Of a stretch of DNA of 64,000 nucleotides, positions 22,251 through 30,012 are shown in pieces. Position 1 is the stretch's first letter, and each line of letters starts with the position of its first letter. The notes under the pieces are model-generated. The model ran no database searches. It was not told where the DNA came from and saw only the letters and a program-made list of their open reading frames with translations. The DNA is from JAGWBJ01 sp964291465 (GTDB taxonomy: Bacteria > Chloroflexota > Dehalococcoidia > Lucifugimonadales > JAGWBF01). Position numbers and translations under genes: made by a program. The stretch covers positions 428,071-492,070 of the forward strand of contig OZ219928.1 of assembly GCA_964291465.2 (NCBI GenBank). The letters run 5' to 3'.

Positions 22251-23360
22251 CTAGGTCCTCTTCGACCATTGACGAACTCCTTCACGTAAATCCCAGCGCT
22301 CTTCCTCTTTGACAACCTTGGCGCGGTCCAAGAGTCCGGAAGGGAGTCGTGGTTCGCACAAGGTGGGCATCGTCGAGGCGGGCATGGCCTCCATTTCATG
22401 AACGTGGACGCTAGCCGGTCCCGGGGCCTCCTCGGGAGAAGGACTTGGACGGTCACGACATCTATGTGGGTGTCCAGGGCGTTGCCGTCGTCTGCCCTTG
22501 GGCAGGGCTGAAATATGGGCTCCCACCAGCCGCTCAACCGGGGTCCCTGCAAGCCAAGCCGTCGGGTCGTGGACGACGAACCTGAGCCGGTTGCTGTTCT
22601 TGGATTGTCCCGCACTTGCGGCCTTGGCCACCTCGGGGAAGGTGTCGGCTATTGCATGCCAGTGTGCCTTGTACGCCCGTTCCGATTCAGCCTTGGGACC
22701 GGCGAATACGGCGTACAGGGCGTCTCCGCCAGCGCTTGTGGCGACCATGACCGCGCCTCTGGCGTCCATCAAGGCCTCACGCATCGCTGGAAGGTCGAGG
22801 GAGCCCCTGCCCAGGTCGAGGTCGTATCCGAACAAGCCAGAGTGATGCTTCCCCACATCAACGCCCTTGAGACTTGTACCGGGCGGGGCGGCTAGAGCGG
22901 GCACTAGGGCCGGGAGTTGCCGCTTAGCCCTCGTATAGGGGGAGCCGGACGTACGGCCGCTTTGCAATAGCGCCCGCAGGCGCTCCGTCCGTCGGAAGAG
23001 ATCATCGGAGGTGCATATCATTGATGCGATGTCTCCCAAGGGCATGAGGTCGGATACAGCCTGGACCCAGGAATGCTTCCTCTCGAAGCACGGGCTTGGG
23101 TCGTCGTCAGAGAGTCCGCAGCGAAGGCAGACGGCGGTGTCGATGCCCCTCGCTAACACGGAGACCTGGATGTCCTTGGGATCAAACAATGGCTCCACCA
23201 TGTCCCGGATTGGTTGGAATAAGGGTCGGCTCGGTGTTTCTTGGTTGGGGGAGACGGGGAGTAGGTATCCCAGCGGTCTGAGCCGTGCATGGTGCAGGGG
23301 AGGCGACAAGGACCCTACCGCCGAGGTCAAGTCCGCTTTGGGAGGGCTAGCGAGGCGCAT
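22251..23360 (-). CDS. BT4734/VirE-N-like primase-type protein
   Basis: This 369-residue protein resembles the N-terminal domain found ahead of VirE/DUF3987-type helicases in integrated elements: DIQVSVLARGID near 62, YTRAKRQLPALVPAL near 140, SGLFGYDLDLG near 170, VATSAGGDALYAVFAGP and SKNSNRLRFVVHDPTAW. The helicase half normally found after this region is missing, and the last ~80 residues have weak composition, so the gene is probably truncated. It overlaps the AlpA-like gene by 14 bases, forming a two-gene module typical of satellite or integrative elements. Confidence 0.65.
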   Translation of the reverse strand: MRLASPPKADLTSAVGSLSPPLHHARLRPLGYLLPVSPNQETPSRPLFQPIRDMVEPLFDPKDIQVSVLARGIDTAVCLRCGLSDDDPSPCFERKHSWVQAVSDLMPLGDIASMICTSDDLFRRTERLRALLQSGRTSGSPYTRAKRQLPALVPALAAPPGTSLKGVDVGKHHSGLFGYDLDLGRGSLDLPAMREALMDARGAVMVATSAGGDALYAVFAGPKAESERAYKAHWHAIADTFPEVAKAASAGQSKNSNRLRFVVHDPTAWLAGTPVERLVGAHISALPKGRRRQRPGHPHRCRDRPSPSPEEAPGPASVHVHEMEAMPASTMPTLCEPRLPSGLLDRAKVVKEEERWDLREGVRQWSKRT

Positions 23361-23556
23361 AGTCGGTAGCCCTGGGGCGGCTTGCCAGCCAAGCTTCGAT
23401 CTCGGACTCGAGCCAGCCGACGGAACGGACCCCGATCCGCAGCGGCTCAGGGAAGGAACCGTCTCGCATCTGGCGGTACAATGTACTGCGGGAAAGGCCG
23501 GAACGGGCCAGCACCTCTCCGAGGCGCAGGAGGCGGTTGGGGCTACCTGTGGTCAT
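23347..23556 (-). CDS. AlpA/excisionase-family DNA-binding protein
   Basis: This 69-residue winged-helix protein has RLGEVLARSGLSRSTLYRQM (helix-turn-helix), DGSFPEPLRIG (wing) and VGWLESEIEAWLASR (final helix), which is diagnostic of the AlpA/excisionase family. GAGGAG precedes the ATG by 9 bases. These proteins control excision or early genes of integrated elements. It lies just upstream of the primase-like gene and is in the same element as, though 9 kb from, the integrase at 32890. Confidence 0.85.
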   Translation of the reverse strand: MTTGSPNRLLRLGEVLARSGLSRSTLYRQMRDGSFPEPLRIGVRSVGWLESEIEAWLASRPRATDYAPR

Positions 23557-23588
23557 GACTTCAACTCCTCATTCGCTGTGCCTTCACT

Positions 23589-23939
23589 TCATGCTAAAGC
23601 TCTGAGTTCGGACCGCAAGCCCCTTAAGGCGGCCAATTTCGTCCGGAGGCCCAGTTCATCCCAAGCATGGGCAGGCCGTTCCGGACTTGCGAATCGCGGG
23701 CCGGACAGGTTCTGGCTCGCAGACCAGATGGTCTGGGACAAGGCTGAAAGGGGTTTAGGGAAGGCCGCGTGGTTCCGGCGGCCATTGATCACGGGCCAGA
23801 CGTGGAAGCTCCGGTCTGTGTCCTGGGACAGAGTGAGGACGGAGATAGGTTCGCCGAGAAGGTACGAGTGGCGTGTCCACCAACCAAAGAGTTTAGGAGC
23901 CGGTTCGCCATTGTCCAGGAATCTTGCGAAACGGACTAC
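23589..23939 (-). pseudogene. C-terminal part of an unknown protein interrupted by the IS3 element
   Basis: The frame reads VVRFARFLDNGEPAPKLFG, then ISVLTLSQDTDRSFHVWPVI and ends LRGLRSELRALA. The composition looks coding, but the frame enters the IS end at 23940 with no start of its own. The family is not recognised. Confidence 0.35.
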
Positions 23940-24709
23940 TGAGGTGGACCCGGACAACTGGATGGGTAGCCAATAGAGAGTCCCGCTCCTAAACCAGGGA
24001 CAGCGGTTGCTGTCGGGAAGGAGTGGGAAATGTCGCAGGGACAAAGGAAACACAGCCCGGTCTTGAAGGCCAAGGGCCAGGAGACGATGGCCCAGTTGGC
24101 CGCCCGGTACGAAGTCCACCCCAGCCAGATTCAGACTTGGAAGAAGGCACTCCATCGAAGGAGCCGCCGGCGTCTTCGGCAACGGCCAAGAGTGACGCGG
24201 CCCTGATGGCCCGGTTGTACCAGGAGTTCGGCCTGGACGCTGGCTCTTGCGCCGAGGCGCTGGAGGAGGCCCTGGACAAGGGACAGCCGGAGGTGTTCAA
24301 CACCGACCAGGGCAGCCAGTTCACGAGTCGGGAGTTCACCCAGGTCCTGCAGGACCGCGGCGTGAGGATCAGCATGGACGGGAAGGGGCGGTACTCCGAC
24401 AACATCTTTCCTGGAGAGGCTGTGGCGGACGGTGAAGTGCGAAGAGGTGTACTTGAAGGCCTACGCCAGCGTCCTGGAGGCCCAGAGGGGGCTGGAAGAC
24501 TACTTCCGGTTCTACAACTACCTGAGGCCCCATCAGGCCCTGGGCTACCGGACTCCGGCCGAGGTATTCCATGGGGGACAGGGCGCCGTGGATGAGGAGT
24601 ATGATGGAAGGAGGTGTTCAGCCGGCACTGGAGCAGAACTACTGGGAGGAGCTCGGGGACTCTCTCTTAACTCTACCCTGGTCCTGTCCAAATAGCCGGG
24701 TCCACCTCA
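23940..24709. mobile_element. Internally deleted IS3-family element
   Basis: The ends are 14-base perfect inverted repeats (TGAGGTGGACCCGG at 23940 and its complement ending at 24709). Inside are a short OrfA and the end of OrfB. At 770 bp it is well below the 1.2-1.5 kb usual for IS3 relatives, so the OrfA-OrfB junction has been lost. No matching target duplication is visible. Confidence 0.75.
24030..24695 (+). pseudogene. IS3-family transposase OrfA/OrfB remnant
   Basis: OrfA (24030-24206) reads MAQLAARYEVHPSQIQTWKK, the usual helix-turn-helix, but lacks the segment before it. OrfB resumes near 24194 and shows FNTDQGSQFTSREFTQVLQ (second catalytic Asp). An extra base near 24410 breaks the frame, which continues as LERLWRTVKCEEVYLKAY and FYNYLRPHQALGYRTPAEVF. 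The catalytic core before the second Asp is missing, so the element cannot move by itself. Confidence 0.75.
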
Positions 24710-24725
24710 CTTAGGGAGGACGTCT

Positions 24726-24935
24726 ATGCTGGCTGACCTGCCCCCAATAGTTGTACCACCTGTTGAGTTACACCGGCAATCATGGGAACTAGGTGGAGGG
24801 AAGTGCAAAACGCGAGAGTGGGAGGGTTGTAGGGCCGTGAGTGATGCCCATTTATTCTGGGGCCTGATGGCCATGGCCGCTTTGTTGGTGTTGGTTGGTG
24901 CGGGCCTATTCAGCCTCATGTGGCTGACGAGCTAA
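24726..24935 (+). CDS. Small C-terminally membrane-anchored protein
   Basis: This 69-residue protein starts at an ATG 6 bases after AGGGAGG, immediately past the IS3 right end. The last 25 residues form one strong transmembrane helix (MAMAALLVLVGAGLFSLM). The front is Pro-rich and has two Cys. An internal GTG at 24837 would give a 32-residue version. No family is recognised; it converges on the minus-strand gene at 24932. Confidence 0.5.
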   Translation: MLADLPPIVVPPVELHRQSWELGGGKCKTREWEGCRAVSDAHLFWGLMAMAALLVLVGAGLFSLMWLTS

Positions 24936-25168
24936 CTCCTATCATCTCGTAGCAAGCTCACAAGGACAGTACCCAAGATAGATACGAACGTTAAGGCCGG
25001 CGCGACCACCAGCGCTATTGTACCCAGCGCTAAACTGCTGTCCACAGTTTGGACGATAGCATACCCAAAACCCAATGCAGCTCCGGTAGAGATAGCCATG
25101 ACGACCACCAGGAATCCTGCGAATAGCAGCCTGCGCATGGGGAAAGGACGCTTTTCAGGGTCATTCAC
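24932..25168 (-). CDS. Two-helix small membrane protein
   Basis: This 78-residue protein has hydrophobic helices at ~13-37 (LLFAGFLVVVMAISTGAALG) and ~46-70 (ALGTIALVVAPALTFVSILG), with charged ends. It is the last of four closely spaced small genes on the minus strand (25919 down to 24932). Its 3' end overlaps the convergent gene at 24726 by four bases. Function unknown. Confidence 0.55.
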   Translation of the reverse strand: MNDPEKRPFPMRRLLFAGFLVVVMAISTGAALGFGYAIVQTVDSSLALGTIALVVAPALTFVSILGTVLVSLLRDDRS

Positions 25169-25226
25169 GCTAAATGAGAAATCCTAACATTGGGAGCACA
25201 CTATGGCTCAAATCCATTCGTATCCC

Positions 25227-25508
25227 TTAAGAGTTCGGTTTGCCGATGGTGAATGGGCCACCAGGGTCATTAATGCGGCCCGGTCTATACTCAATCGACC
25301 GGCTTTTGCGGAAGCCTCTTTTAATGACATCTTGGGCCATCTTGAGGCCGTGATACCGAGCTTGTTGACGGGACACCTCACCAGCCGCATCATCTTCGAC
25401 CGAGACTCCACAGGATGGGCAGGTTATACTGACAATCTGTTCATCGACGAGCTCGGCTTGGGCTGCGACCTTGCAGCTACGGCATATGAGCATTGTGTCG
25501 TCGGGCAT
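25227..25508 (-). CDS. Small zinc-ribbon protein
   Basis: This 93-residue protein has a zinc ribbon at residues 9-33 (CRSC and CPSCG) followed by a helical, basic tail. A strong ribosome-binding site (GGAGGAGGGACC) directly precedes the ATG. A plus-strand frame covers the same DNA, but this strand has the ribosome site and the Cys motif, so I take it as real. It sits in the four-gene small-protein cluster. Confidence 0.65.
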   Translation of the reverse strand: MPDDTMLICRSCKVAAQAELVDEQIVSITCPSCGVSVEDDAAGEVSRQQARYHGLKMAQDVIKRGFRKSRSIEYRPGRINDPGGPFTIGKPNS

Positions 25509-25530
25509 GGTCCCTCCTCCCAGCTAGTGT

Positions 25531-25800
25531 CTACACCCAACCAGCCTGGTCCCGATGCTCGTCCTTCGTGCTCTCATACTTGTAGTGAGCATAGCTATAC
25601 CAATCGTGAAGTTGATCTCTTAATAGCCGCCATACGAGGGGATGTGCGCCATCAAGATCGTCTTGTGTGGGACCTACACTGCTTAACACGCAAACTACTG
25701 GACCGTCTGGATGACATACGAACGGATATAGAAAACGGCTCCCCTCTACCTGTCGTACCTCTTCCACGTAAATCGCCGGATTGTGCCCAGGGTTCTTCAT
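25531..25800 (-). CDS. Hypothetical protein
   Basis: This 89-residue protein has no recognised family. It is rich in aromatic residues at the end (HDWYSYAHYKYESTKDEH) and has a Cys near each third. It lies 22 bases upstream of the zinc-ribbon gene and 8 bases after the peptide at 25809, so the set is probably one transcript. Confidence 0.5.
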   Translation of the reverse strand: MKNPGHNPAIYVEEVRQVEGSRFLYPFVCHPDGPVVCVLSSVGPTQDDLDGAHPLVWRLLRDQLHDWYSYAHYKYESTKDEHRDQAGWV

Positions 25801-25808
25801 TGCCAGTC

Positions 25809-25919
25809 CTAGAAACTGCGAAAGACATCGCCGATGATGGCTTGCCCCCCAGAGGTGGCGACTAGTATCAACAACCCGACCGCAGCCCCAACCAGAAATG
25901 TCATGGGCATGTTATTCAT
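25809..25919 (-). CDS. 36-residue single-helix membrane peptide
   Basis: The sequence MNNMPMTFLVGAAVGLLILV begins a single transmembrane helix followed by a short polar end (GDVFRSF). It is the first member of the minus-strand small-gene cluster, 8 bases before the next gene. The ribosome-binding site is weak. Confidence 0.4.
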   Translation of the reverse strand: MNNMPMTFLVGAAVGLLILVATSGGQAIIGDVFRSF

Positions 25920-25954
25920 ACAGCGAGGCCGTTGTTGCCGAAAGGACTGTCACC

Positions 25955-26068
25955 ATGTGTATCCCCGACGAGGCGCATCAAAAGTTCCTCCAAGGACTGT
26001 CGGACGCCCTCATTAATCAGATCCGTGAGACGGCCAGCATATTGCCCGAGTGCGAGTGTAGGGCATAA
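25955..26068 (+). CDS. Possible 37-residue peptide
   Basis: The frame reads MCIPDEAHQKFLQGLSDALI and ends in Cys-Glu-Cys. AAAGGA lies about 10 bases upstream. It is short and unrecognised; its position between the minus-strand cluster and leader B is the main support. Confidence 0.3.
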   Translation: MCIPDEAHQKFLQGLSDALINQIRETASILPECECRA

Positions 26069-26132
26069 ACATGCCCCTGTAGAAGCGGGACCGCTGCGCT
26101 GTAGCTTCGTTCAGCCATCGTCCTGTCTCCAC

Positions 26133-26164
26133 TATAGCACGCCCGAAATCCAGTGTGCTATACT
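26133..26164 (+). promoter_or_regulatory. Extended -10 promoter of leader B with a TATAGCAC dyad
   Basis: TGCTATACT at 26156-26164 is an extended -10, identical to leader A. The hexamer overlaps GTGCTATA (26155-26162), the inverted partner of TATAGCAC at 26133-26140. The dyad could be an operator covering the promoter, or a second outward-facing promoter. Confidence 0.5.
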
Positions 26165-26170
26165 CGCCCC

Positions 26171-26302
26171 GTGACGTACCAGTCATCGCCCCAGGCTTGC
26201 ATGAGCCGGGAGTGTGGATTGCCCATGCCCCCTTCGTGGCTCATGCTGGGTTCTGGATGATTGGTACGTCACCACAATCCACTCACGGAGGGGGCGTACC
26301 TT
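26171..26302 (+). promoter_or_regulatory. Structured 5' leader B with ribosome-binding-site pairing
   Basis: A 17-base stem pairs 26171-26187 (GTGACGTACCA plus GTCATC, one G-U) with 26256-26272. A second 9-base stem pairs 26199-26207 (GCATGAGCC) with 26238-26246. Loop strand GTGGATT (26214-26220) matches AATCCAC (26276-26282), and GCCCCCTTCGTG (26227-26238) matches 26284-26295, which contains GGAGGGGG, the ribosome-binding site. The distance from the second loop strand to the first partner is 37 bases, exactly as in leader A, and the two partners are one base apart in both. Sequences differ but pairing is kept. Confidence 0.6.
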
Positions 26303-26689
26303 ATGGACTTTATAGCATTGCTCGGTGCCGGGAAAATGGTGTGGGACGCGGTCAAGGACTTGGGAAGGGACGACGAGATCGGCAAGGCCAGACAGGCACG
26401 CCTCGAAGTCGAGGCACGACTGGCCACCGCAGAAATGGGGCTCCAGAAAGCCAAGGACGATACGACACACTACACGCGGGAGATTGCGGTAGCCAAGAAG
26501 CTACTGTCCAGCGCCCGGTCGGAGGCCGGACGGCTCACCGGCGAGTTGGCCACGTACGAGTCGGAGCTGGCCAAGGCAGAAACATCACGGACAGACTTGG
26601 AGATCGAGATCCAAGAAGCCACGGCAGAACTGGAAGTGGCGCAGCGGGTGGAGGCCGAACTGAAGAAGAAACAGGACGGTGCGAGTTAG
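26303..26689 (+). CDS. Coiled-coil protein behind leader B
   Basis: This 128-residue protein has a short hydrophobic front (MDFIALLGAGKMVWDAVKD) followed by ~95 residues of continuous heptad-rich helix (ARLEVEARLATAEMGLQKAK, AELEVAQRVEAELKKKQ). No enzyme or DNA-binding motif is visible. The ATG is placed 8 bases after GGAGGGGGC; an earlier in-frame Met at 26261 lies inside the leader stem and is unlikely. The hydrophobic tip plus coiled coil suggests a membrane-associated oligomer. It shares its leader type with the 43-residue peptide at 19296. Confidence 0.65.
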   Translation: MDFIALLGAGKMVWDAVKDLGRDDEIGKARQARLEVEARLATAEMGLQKAKDDTTHYTREIAVAKKLLSSARSEAGRLTGELATYESELAKAETSRTDLEIEIQEATAELEVAQRVEAELKKKQDGAS

Positions 26690-26748
26690 AGGTTCTCGCC
26701 GTCGAACATCATCTGTATGCGGCCCGACAGGTGCTTGTACGGAGACGG

Positions 26749-27762
26749 CTATAGGTCCGCAACTGCCGCTTCGGTGGTGGTTAGAGCTTTGCAAGCGGCA
26801 CGATATGACTCCAGCAACGTCGCTAGCAGCGTGTAGAAGATCTCCCTGTCCAGCAACTCGTCCCTCAGCTTGCCGTTGAAGCTCTCGATGTAGCCGTTCT
26901 CCCATGGTGAGCCGGGCTCGATGTACAGCGTCCTGGCTCCCACTCTCTCAAGCCACTCACGCACTGCCCTGGCCGTAAACTCTGGGCCATTGTCCGAGCG
27001 GATGTGGTCAGGTACTCCCCCTGGTCAACATCAGCTCGGCGAGGATCTCTATCACATTAGCAGACCGTATGTGGCGCTCCCCCCCTGATGGTCAGGCATT
27101 CCCTGGTGTACTCATCCATGATGGTCAACAGCCGCACACTTCTGCCGTCCCGGGTCCTGATCTGCACGAAGTCGTAGGCCCACACGTGATTCTTCCACTC
27201 CGGCCGCAGACGCACACACGAGCCGTCATTGAGCCACAGACGTCCTCTCTTGGGTTGCTTTGCCGGCACCTTCAGCCCTTCCCGCCGCCATATCCTCTCC
27301 ACTTGTTTGTGGTTCACGTCCCAACCACGATGATTCAGCAGGGCGGTGATCCTCCGGTAGCCGTACCTGCCGAACCGGCTGGCGAGATCCACGATCTCCT
27401 CGGTGAGGGCCTTCTCGTCTTCTACAGGACTTGGCTCGTATCGCTGTGTGGACCGGGGATGGCCCAGCACCCTACAGGCACGCCGTTCGGAGACCCCCAG
27501 GCTCGCTTTCACCTGCTCCACGCACCGGCGGCGACGGGAAGGGCTTAGAAGTTTCCCTCCGCCGCCTCCCTCCGCCGCCTCCCTCAGTATCTGGTTGTCC
27601 AACGTCAGGTCCGCCACCGCCCTTCTTAGCCGACTGTTCTCCAACTCCAGCTGTTTTAGGCGTTTGACCTGATCTATCCTGAGACCCCCGTACTCGGTGC
27701 GCCACCGGTAGAAGGTCTGCTGGGTCACTCCTATCCGGCGGCAGGCCTCGGCGACCACACAC
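26749..27762 (-). pseudogene. IS3-family transposase (OrfAB type), frame-broken
   Basis: The reading starts inside OrfA (ACRRIGVTQQTFYRWRTEYG, leucine-zipper LELENSRLRRAVADL) and continues into OrfB with GRYGYRRITALLNHRG, WAYDFVQIRTRDGRSV (first Asp), IRSDNGPEF (second Asp) and PWENGYIESFNGKLRDELL (Glu). All three catalytic residues exist, but one extra base near 27082 and another frame change near 27020 split OrfB. The first ~20 OrfA residues are missing where it meets another IS at 27762. Confidence 0.75.
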
Positions 27763-28110
27763 ATGAAGGAGGGTCATTCCCCGGTCCTGGAGGTCTGCCG
27801 GAAGATGGGGATCGCCGAGCAGACCTTCTACCGGTGGAAGAAGAGGTTCCTGGGGATGGGTGTGGCCGAGGTGAGGAGGCTCAAGGTCCTGGAAGAGGAG
27901 AACAGGAAGCTGAAGCAGCTGGTGGCGGACCTGAGACTGGACAAGCAGATGTTGCAGGATGTGCCGCGAAAAAAGCCCTGAAGCTTGCTCAGCTTCGGGA
28001 CCACGCCTGGTATCTCCAGGTAGCGTATGGGGCCAGTGAGCGTCGGGCATGCGGGGTGCTCACCTTCCGGCGCTCCACCTGCAGGTACGAGAGTGTAGCG
28101 GCATACCGAT
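27763..28110 (+). pseudogene. Second IS3-family transposase fragment, head-to-head with the first
   Basis: OrfA reads VLEVCRKMGIAEQTFYRWKK and EEENRKLKQLVADLRLDKQM, lacking its first ~20 residues. A frame change leads into the OrfB start (YGASERRACGVLTFRRST), after which homology stops. It belongs to a different subgroup from the transposase at 26749. Both are cut at the same OrfA position at 27762/27763. Confidence 0.65.
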
Positions 28111-28274
28111 GTTCTGCACAAGAGTGGTCACATCGTTCCACCGGAGTCAGATTGGGTTTCCTAGCTGCTAGCTTGTCCAACTGAGAGTCTTTGGCCTGTT
28201 CCACGTTTTGCACTCCCCTCAGACCTTTCCCCGGGGCTTGACTCCTCGGCCAAGTCATCATGTAATGTTCCATA

Positions 28275-29351
28275 GTGAAGAGGCCGAGGCCGACGCACGT
28301 GGGCACCTATGATGAGGACTACTATGACGGCGATGTTGACGACTTCGCCTATGCCAAGCGCCGGCCAGGGTGCCGGCTGGCGGGTCGGCGGGTGCGACGT
28401 CGCTGGAGAGGACGGGGCCCGACTAGGGCGGCCCCAGAACGCCAACGTTTCCCCTGGTTCAGGTGGGTATGCGTTGGACTGCTGGTATGCGGAATTGTGG
28501 CGGGTGTTGCTGCCCGGGCGTTTTGGTTGTCGGAGCGGGGGGCAGGTTCGCCGCTGCCGCATGCTCCTGCCAGCTCACCGCCGCCCGCCGCATCACCGGG
28601 GCCCATGCCTACCGAGGAGGTGCCTGATACCCCCGTTCCTTCGCCCATGCCTACGCCTACTCCGGCGCCCACACCGATACCGCCCCCGCATATGCGCCAT
28701 CTCGTCTTCAAAGAGTACATGCTGGACCTTATCAATCAGGCCCGTAGCGAGGCGGGCGTGCCCGGGGTGGCTCTTGGGAGTAACGCGGCGGCCCAACTGC
28801 ACGCGGAGGCGATGTTGGAACACTGCGTCGGCAGCCATTGGGGGCTAGATGGGCTGAAGCCCTACATGCGCTATGCGCTGGCAGGCGGGTATCAGGTCAA
28901 CGGGGAGACCGTTAGCGCGTCAGACTATTGTAACCCGCAGGCTCGCCATCGGGGCGTCAAGCGGGAGTTGCTCGATGCGATGAACGGCTTCATGGATAGC
29001 CCTGGCCATCGACGGGCCATCCTAAACCCGCTGTATACCCGGGTGAACATCGGGACTGCGTGGGCGGCACATAGGGTAGATGTGGTGCTGCACCTTGAGG
29101 GAGAGTATATCCAGTACGACGCGGTGCCGGCGATTGAAGGCCCAGTTCTACGGATGAAAGGCCAACTGCTAGACGGCGCAACACTCTACTCCCCAGATGA
29201 CCTGGGAGTGCAAATCTACTATGACCCGATGCCATCTCCCCTAACACGGGGCCAGGTCGCCCGGACATATTGCTACTCCAACGGACGACACGTGGCCAGC
29301 CTGAGCCGCCCCCGGCCCCAGGAGGGTCTTATTCGTCCAATAGCTTCATAG
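28275..29351 (+). CDS. Membrane-anchored CAP-domain protein (front part)
   Basis: This is 358 residues from a GTG start. The acidic/basic front is followed by one transmembrane helix (~63-88, WVCVGLLVCGIVAGVAARAF), a Pro/Thr-rich linker (TPVPSPMPTPTPAPTPIPPP) and a CAP/SCP domain from ~140 (LINQARSEAGVPGVALGSNA, HAEAMLEHCVGSHWG, GETVSASDYC, FMDSPGHRRAILNPLY). The His, Glu and Tyr positions of the CAP cavity appear present. The domain faces outside the cell. At ~29315 the frame ends early, and matching sequence continues one base out of phase to 29698, so the intact protein was probably ~475 residues. The upstream 160 bases hold no gene. Confidence 0.8.
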   Translation: MKRPRPTHVGTYDEDYYDGDVDDFAYAKRRPGCRLAGRRVRRRWRGRGPTRAAPERQRFPWFRWVCVGLLVCGIVAGVAARAFWLSERGAGSPLPHAPASSPPPAASPGPMPTEEVPDTPVPSPMPTPTPAPTPIPPPHMRHLVFKEYMLDLINQARSEAGVPGVALGSNAAAQLHAEAMLEHCVGSHWGLDGLKPYMRYALAGGYQVNGETVSASDYCNPQARHRGVKRELLDAMNGFMDSPGHRRAILNPLYTRVNIGTAWAAHRVDVVLHLEGEYIQYDAVPAIEGPVLRMKGQLLDGATLYSPDDLGVQIYYDPMPSPLTRGQVARTYCYSNGRHVASLSRPRPQEGLIRPIAS

Positions 29352-29698
29352 CGTCTGCAACGCCCTGCCCCGACCCTTACGATGTCGATCCAAACTCCCG
29401 GCCTCCTGGCTCTTACGACGAGGCCCACCGCATGTGGGCGTCGGCCAAAAGGGCCAGCGAGGTTATGCGGGAGACGGAGACACACGGACGATGGATTACT
29501 GCCACGGAATGGCACGTAGCAGGCGGCTCTTTTGGAGTGGAGGCCAACATAGGGCAGCTTATTGAGAAGCACGGGTCGGGCGTCTACACGGTGGCGGTAT
29601 GGGCCATTGTAGACGGCCAGCGTGCGCCCGTATCGGAGTACTCGATCTTCTTGCCTGCGGGGGCGGACCGGCAATGGGCGGAGCGATATTCGCGCTAG
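29300..29698 (+). pseudogene. Out-of-frame C-terminal part of the CAP-domain protein
   Basis: This frame continues PPAPGGSYSSNSFIASATPC and runs on through EAHRMWASAKRASEVM and YTVAVWAIVDGQ to a proper stop. It completes the type of C-terminal region seen behind related CAP domains. The frame change lies in a C-rich run near 29310, so a one-base sequencing error is as likely as a mutation. Confidence 0.6.
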
Positions 29699-30012
29699 TT
29701 GTCCTGCACTGCGGAGATGGACGCATCATGGTCGTCGCTTCGTTCGATGAGATTGATCCCGCCCGCCGTCAAGGTAAAGCCGCGACGACCAACGACTTCG
29801 ACCAAGCCGAAGAAATCTTCGCCGGTGCCGTATAGGGTGCAGCCCGGGGGAAGGAAGCACCGAAGCGGACACCCACCACCAAGCGGAGGACGCGGAGGCA
29901 GCATCCCTATGCCAAAATACGCCCAAGCCGCACGACGGCGGCAATCTGAGGCCTTGGCTGCCAGCCAAGGCCTCAGAGGTGAAACCCCTATGGGAAACGA
30001 AACCCGCATCAC
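29695..30012 (-). CDS. Hypothetical protein coupled to the HNH/excalibur lipoprotein
   Basis: This 105-residue frame starts with a GTG that shares one base with the stop of the upstream gene (TAGTG), which supports coupled translation. The second half (GEDFFGLVEVVGRRGFTLTA, then GGINLIERSD) has coding-like composition. The front passes through the 14-base hairpin at 29946. Family unknown. Confidence 0.4.
   Translation of the reverse strand: MMRVSFPIGVSPLRPWLAAKASDCRRRAAWAYFGIGMLPPRPPLGGGCPLRCFLPPGCTLYGTGEDFFGLVEVVGRRGFTLTAGGINLIERSDDHDASISAVQDN
29946..29976. repeat. 14-base perfect hairpin
   Basis: CTGAGGCCTTGGCT, three bases, then its exact complement. It lies near the convergent ends of the CAP gene and the minus-strand genes, but has no T-run, so a terminator role is unproven. 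Confidence 0.5.

Noticed and set aside
22022..22615. A 197-residue minus-strand frame overlapping the primase-like gene
   Set aside because: Most of it is an alternative frame of the primase-like gene, and the remaining end has no family or ribosome site.
25203..25865. A 220-residue plus-strand frame
   Set aside because: It is antisense to two minus-strand genes, one with a strong ribosome site and a zinc ribbon, and resembles nothing recognisable.
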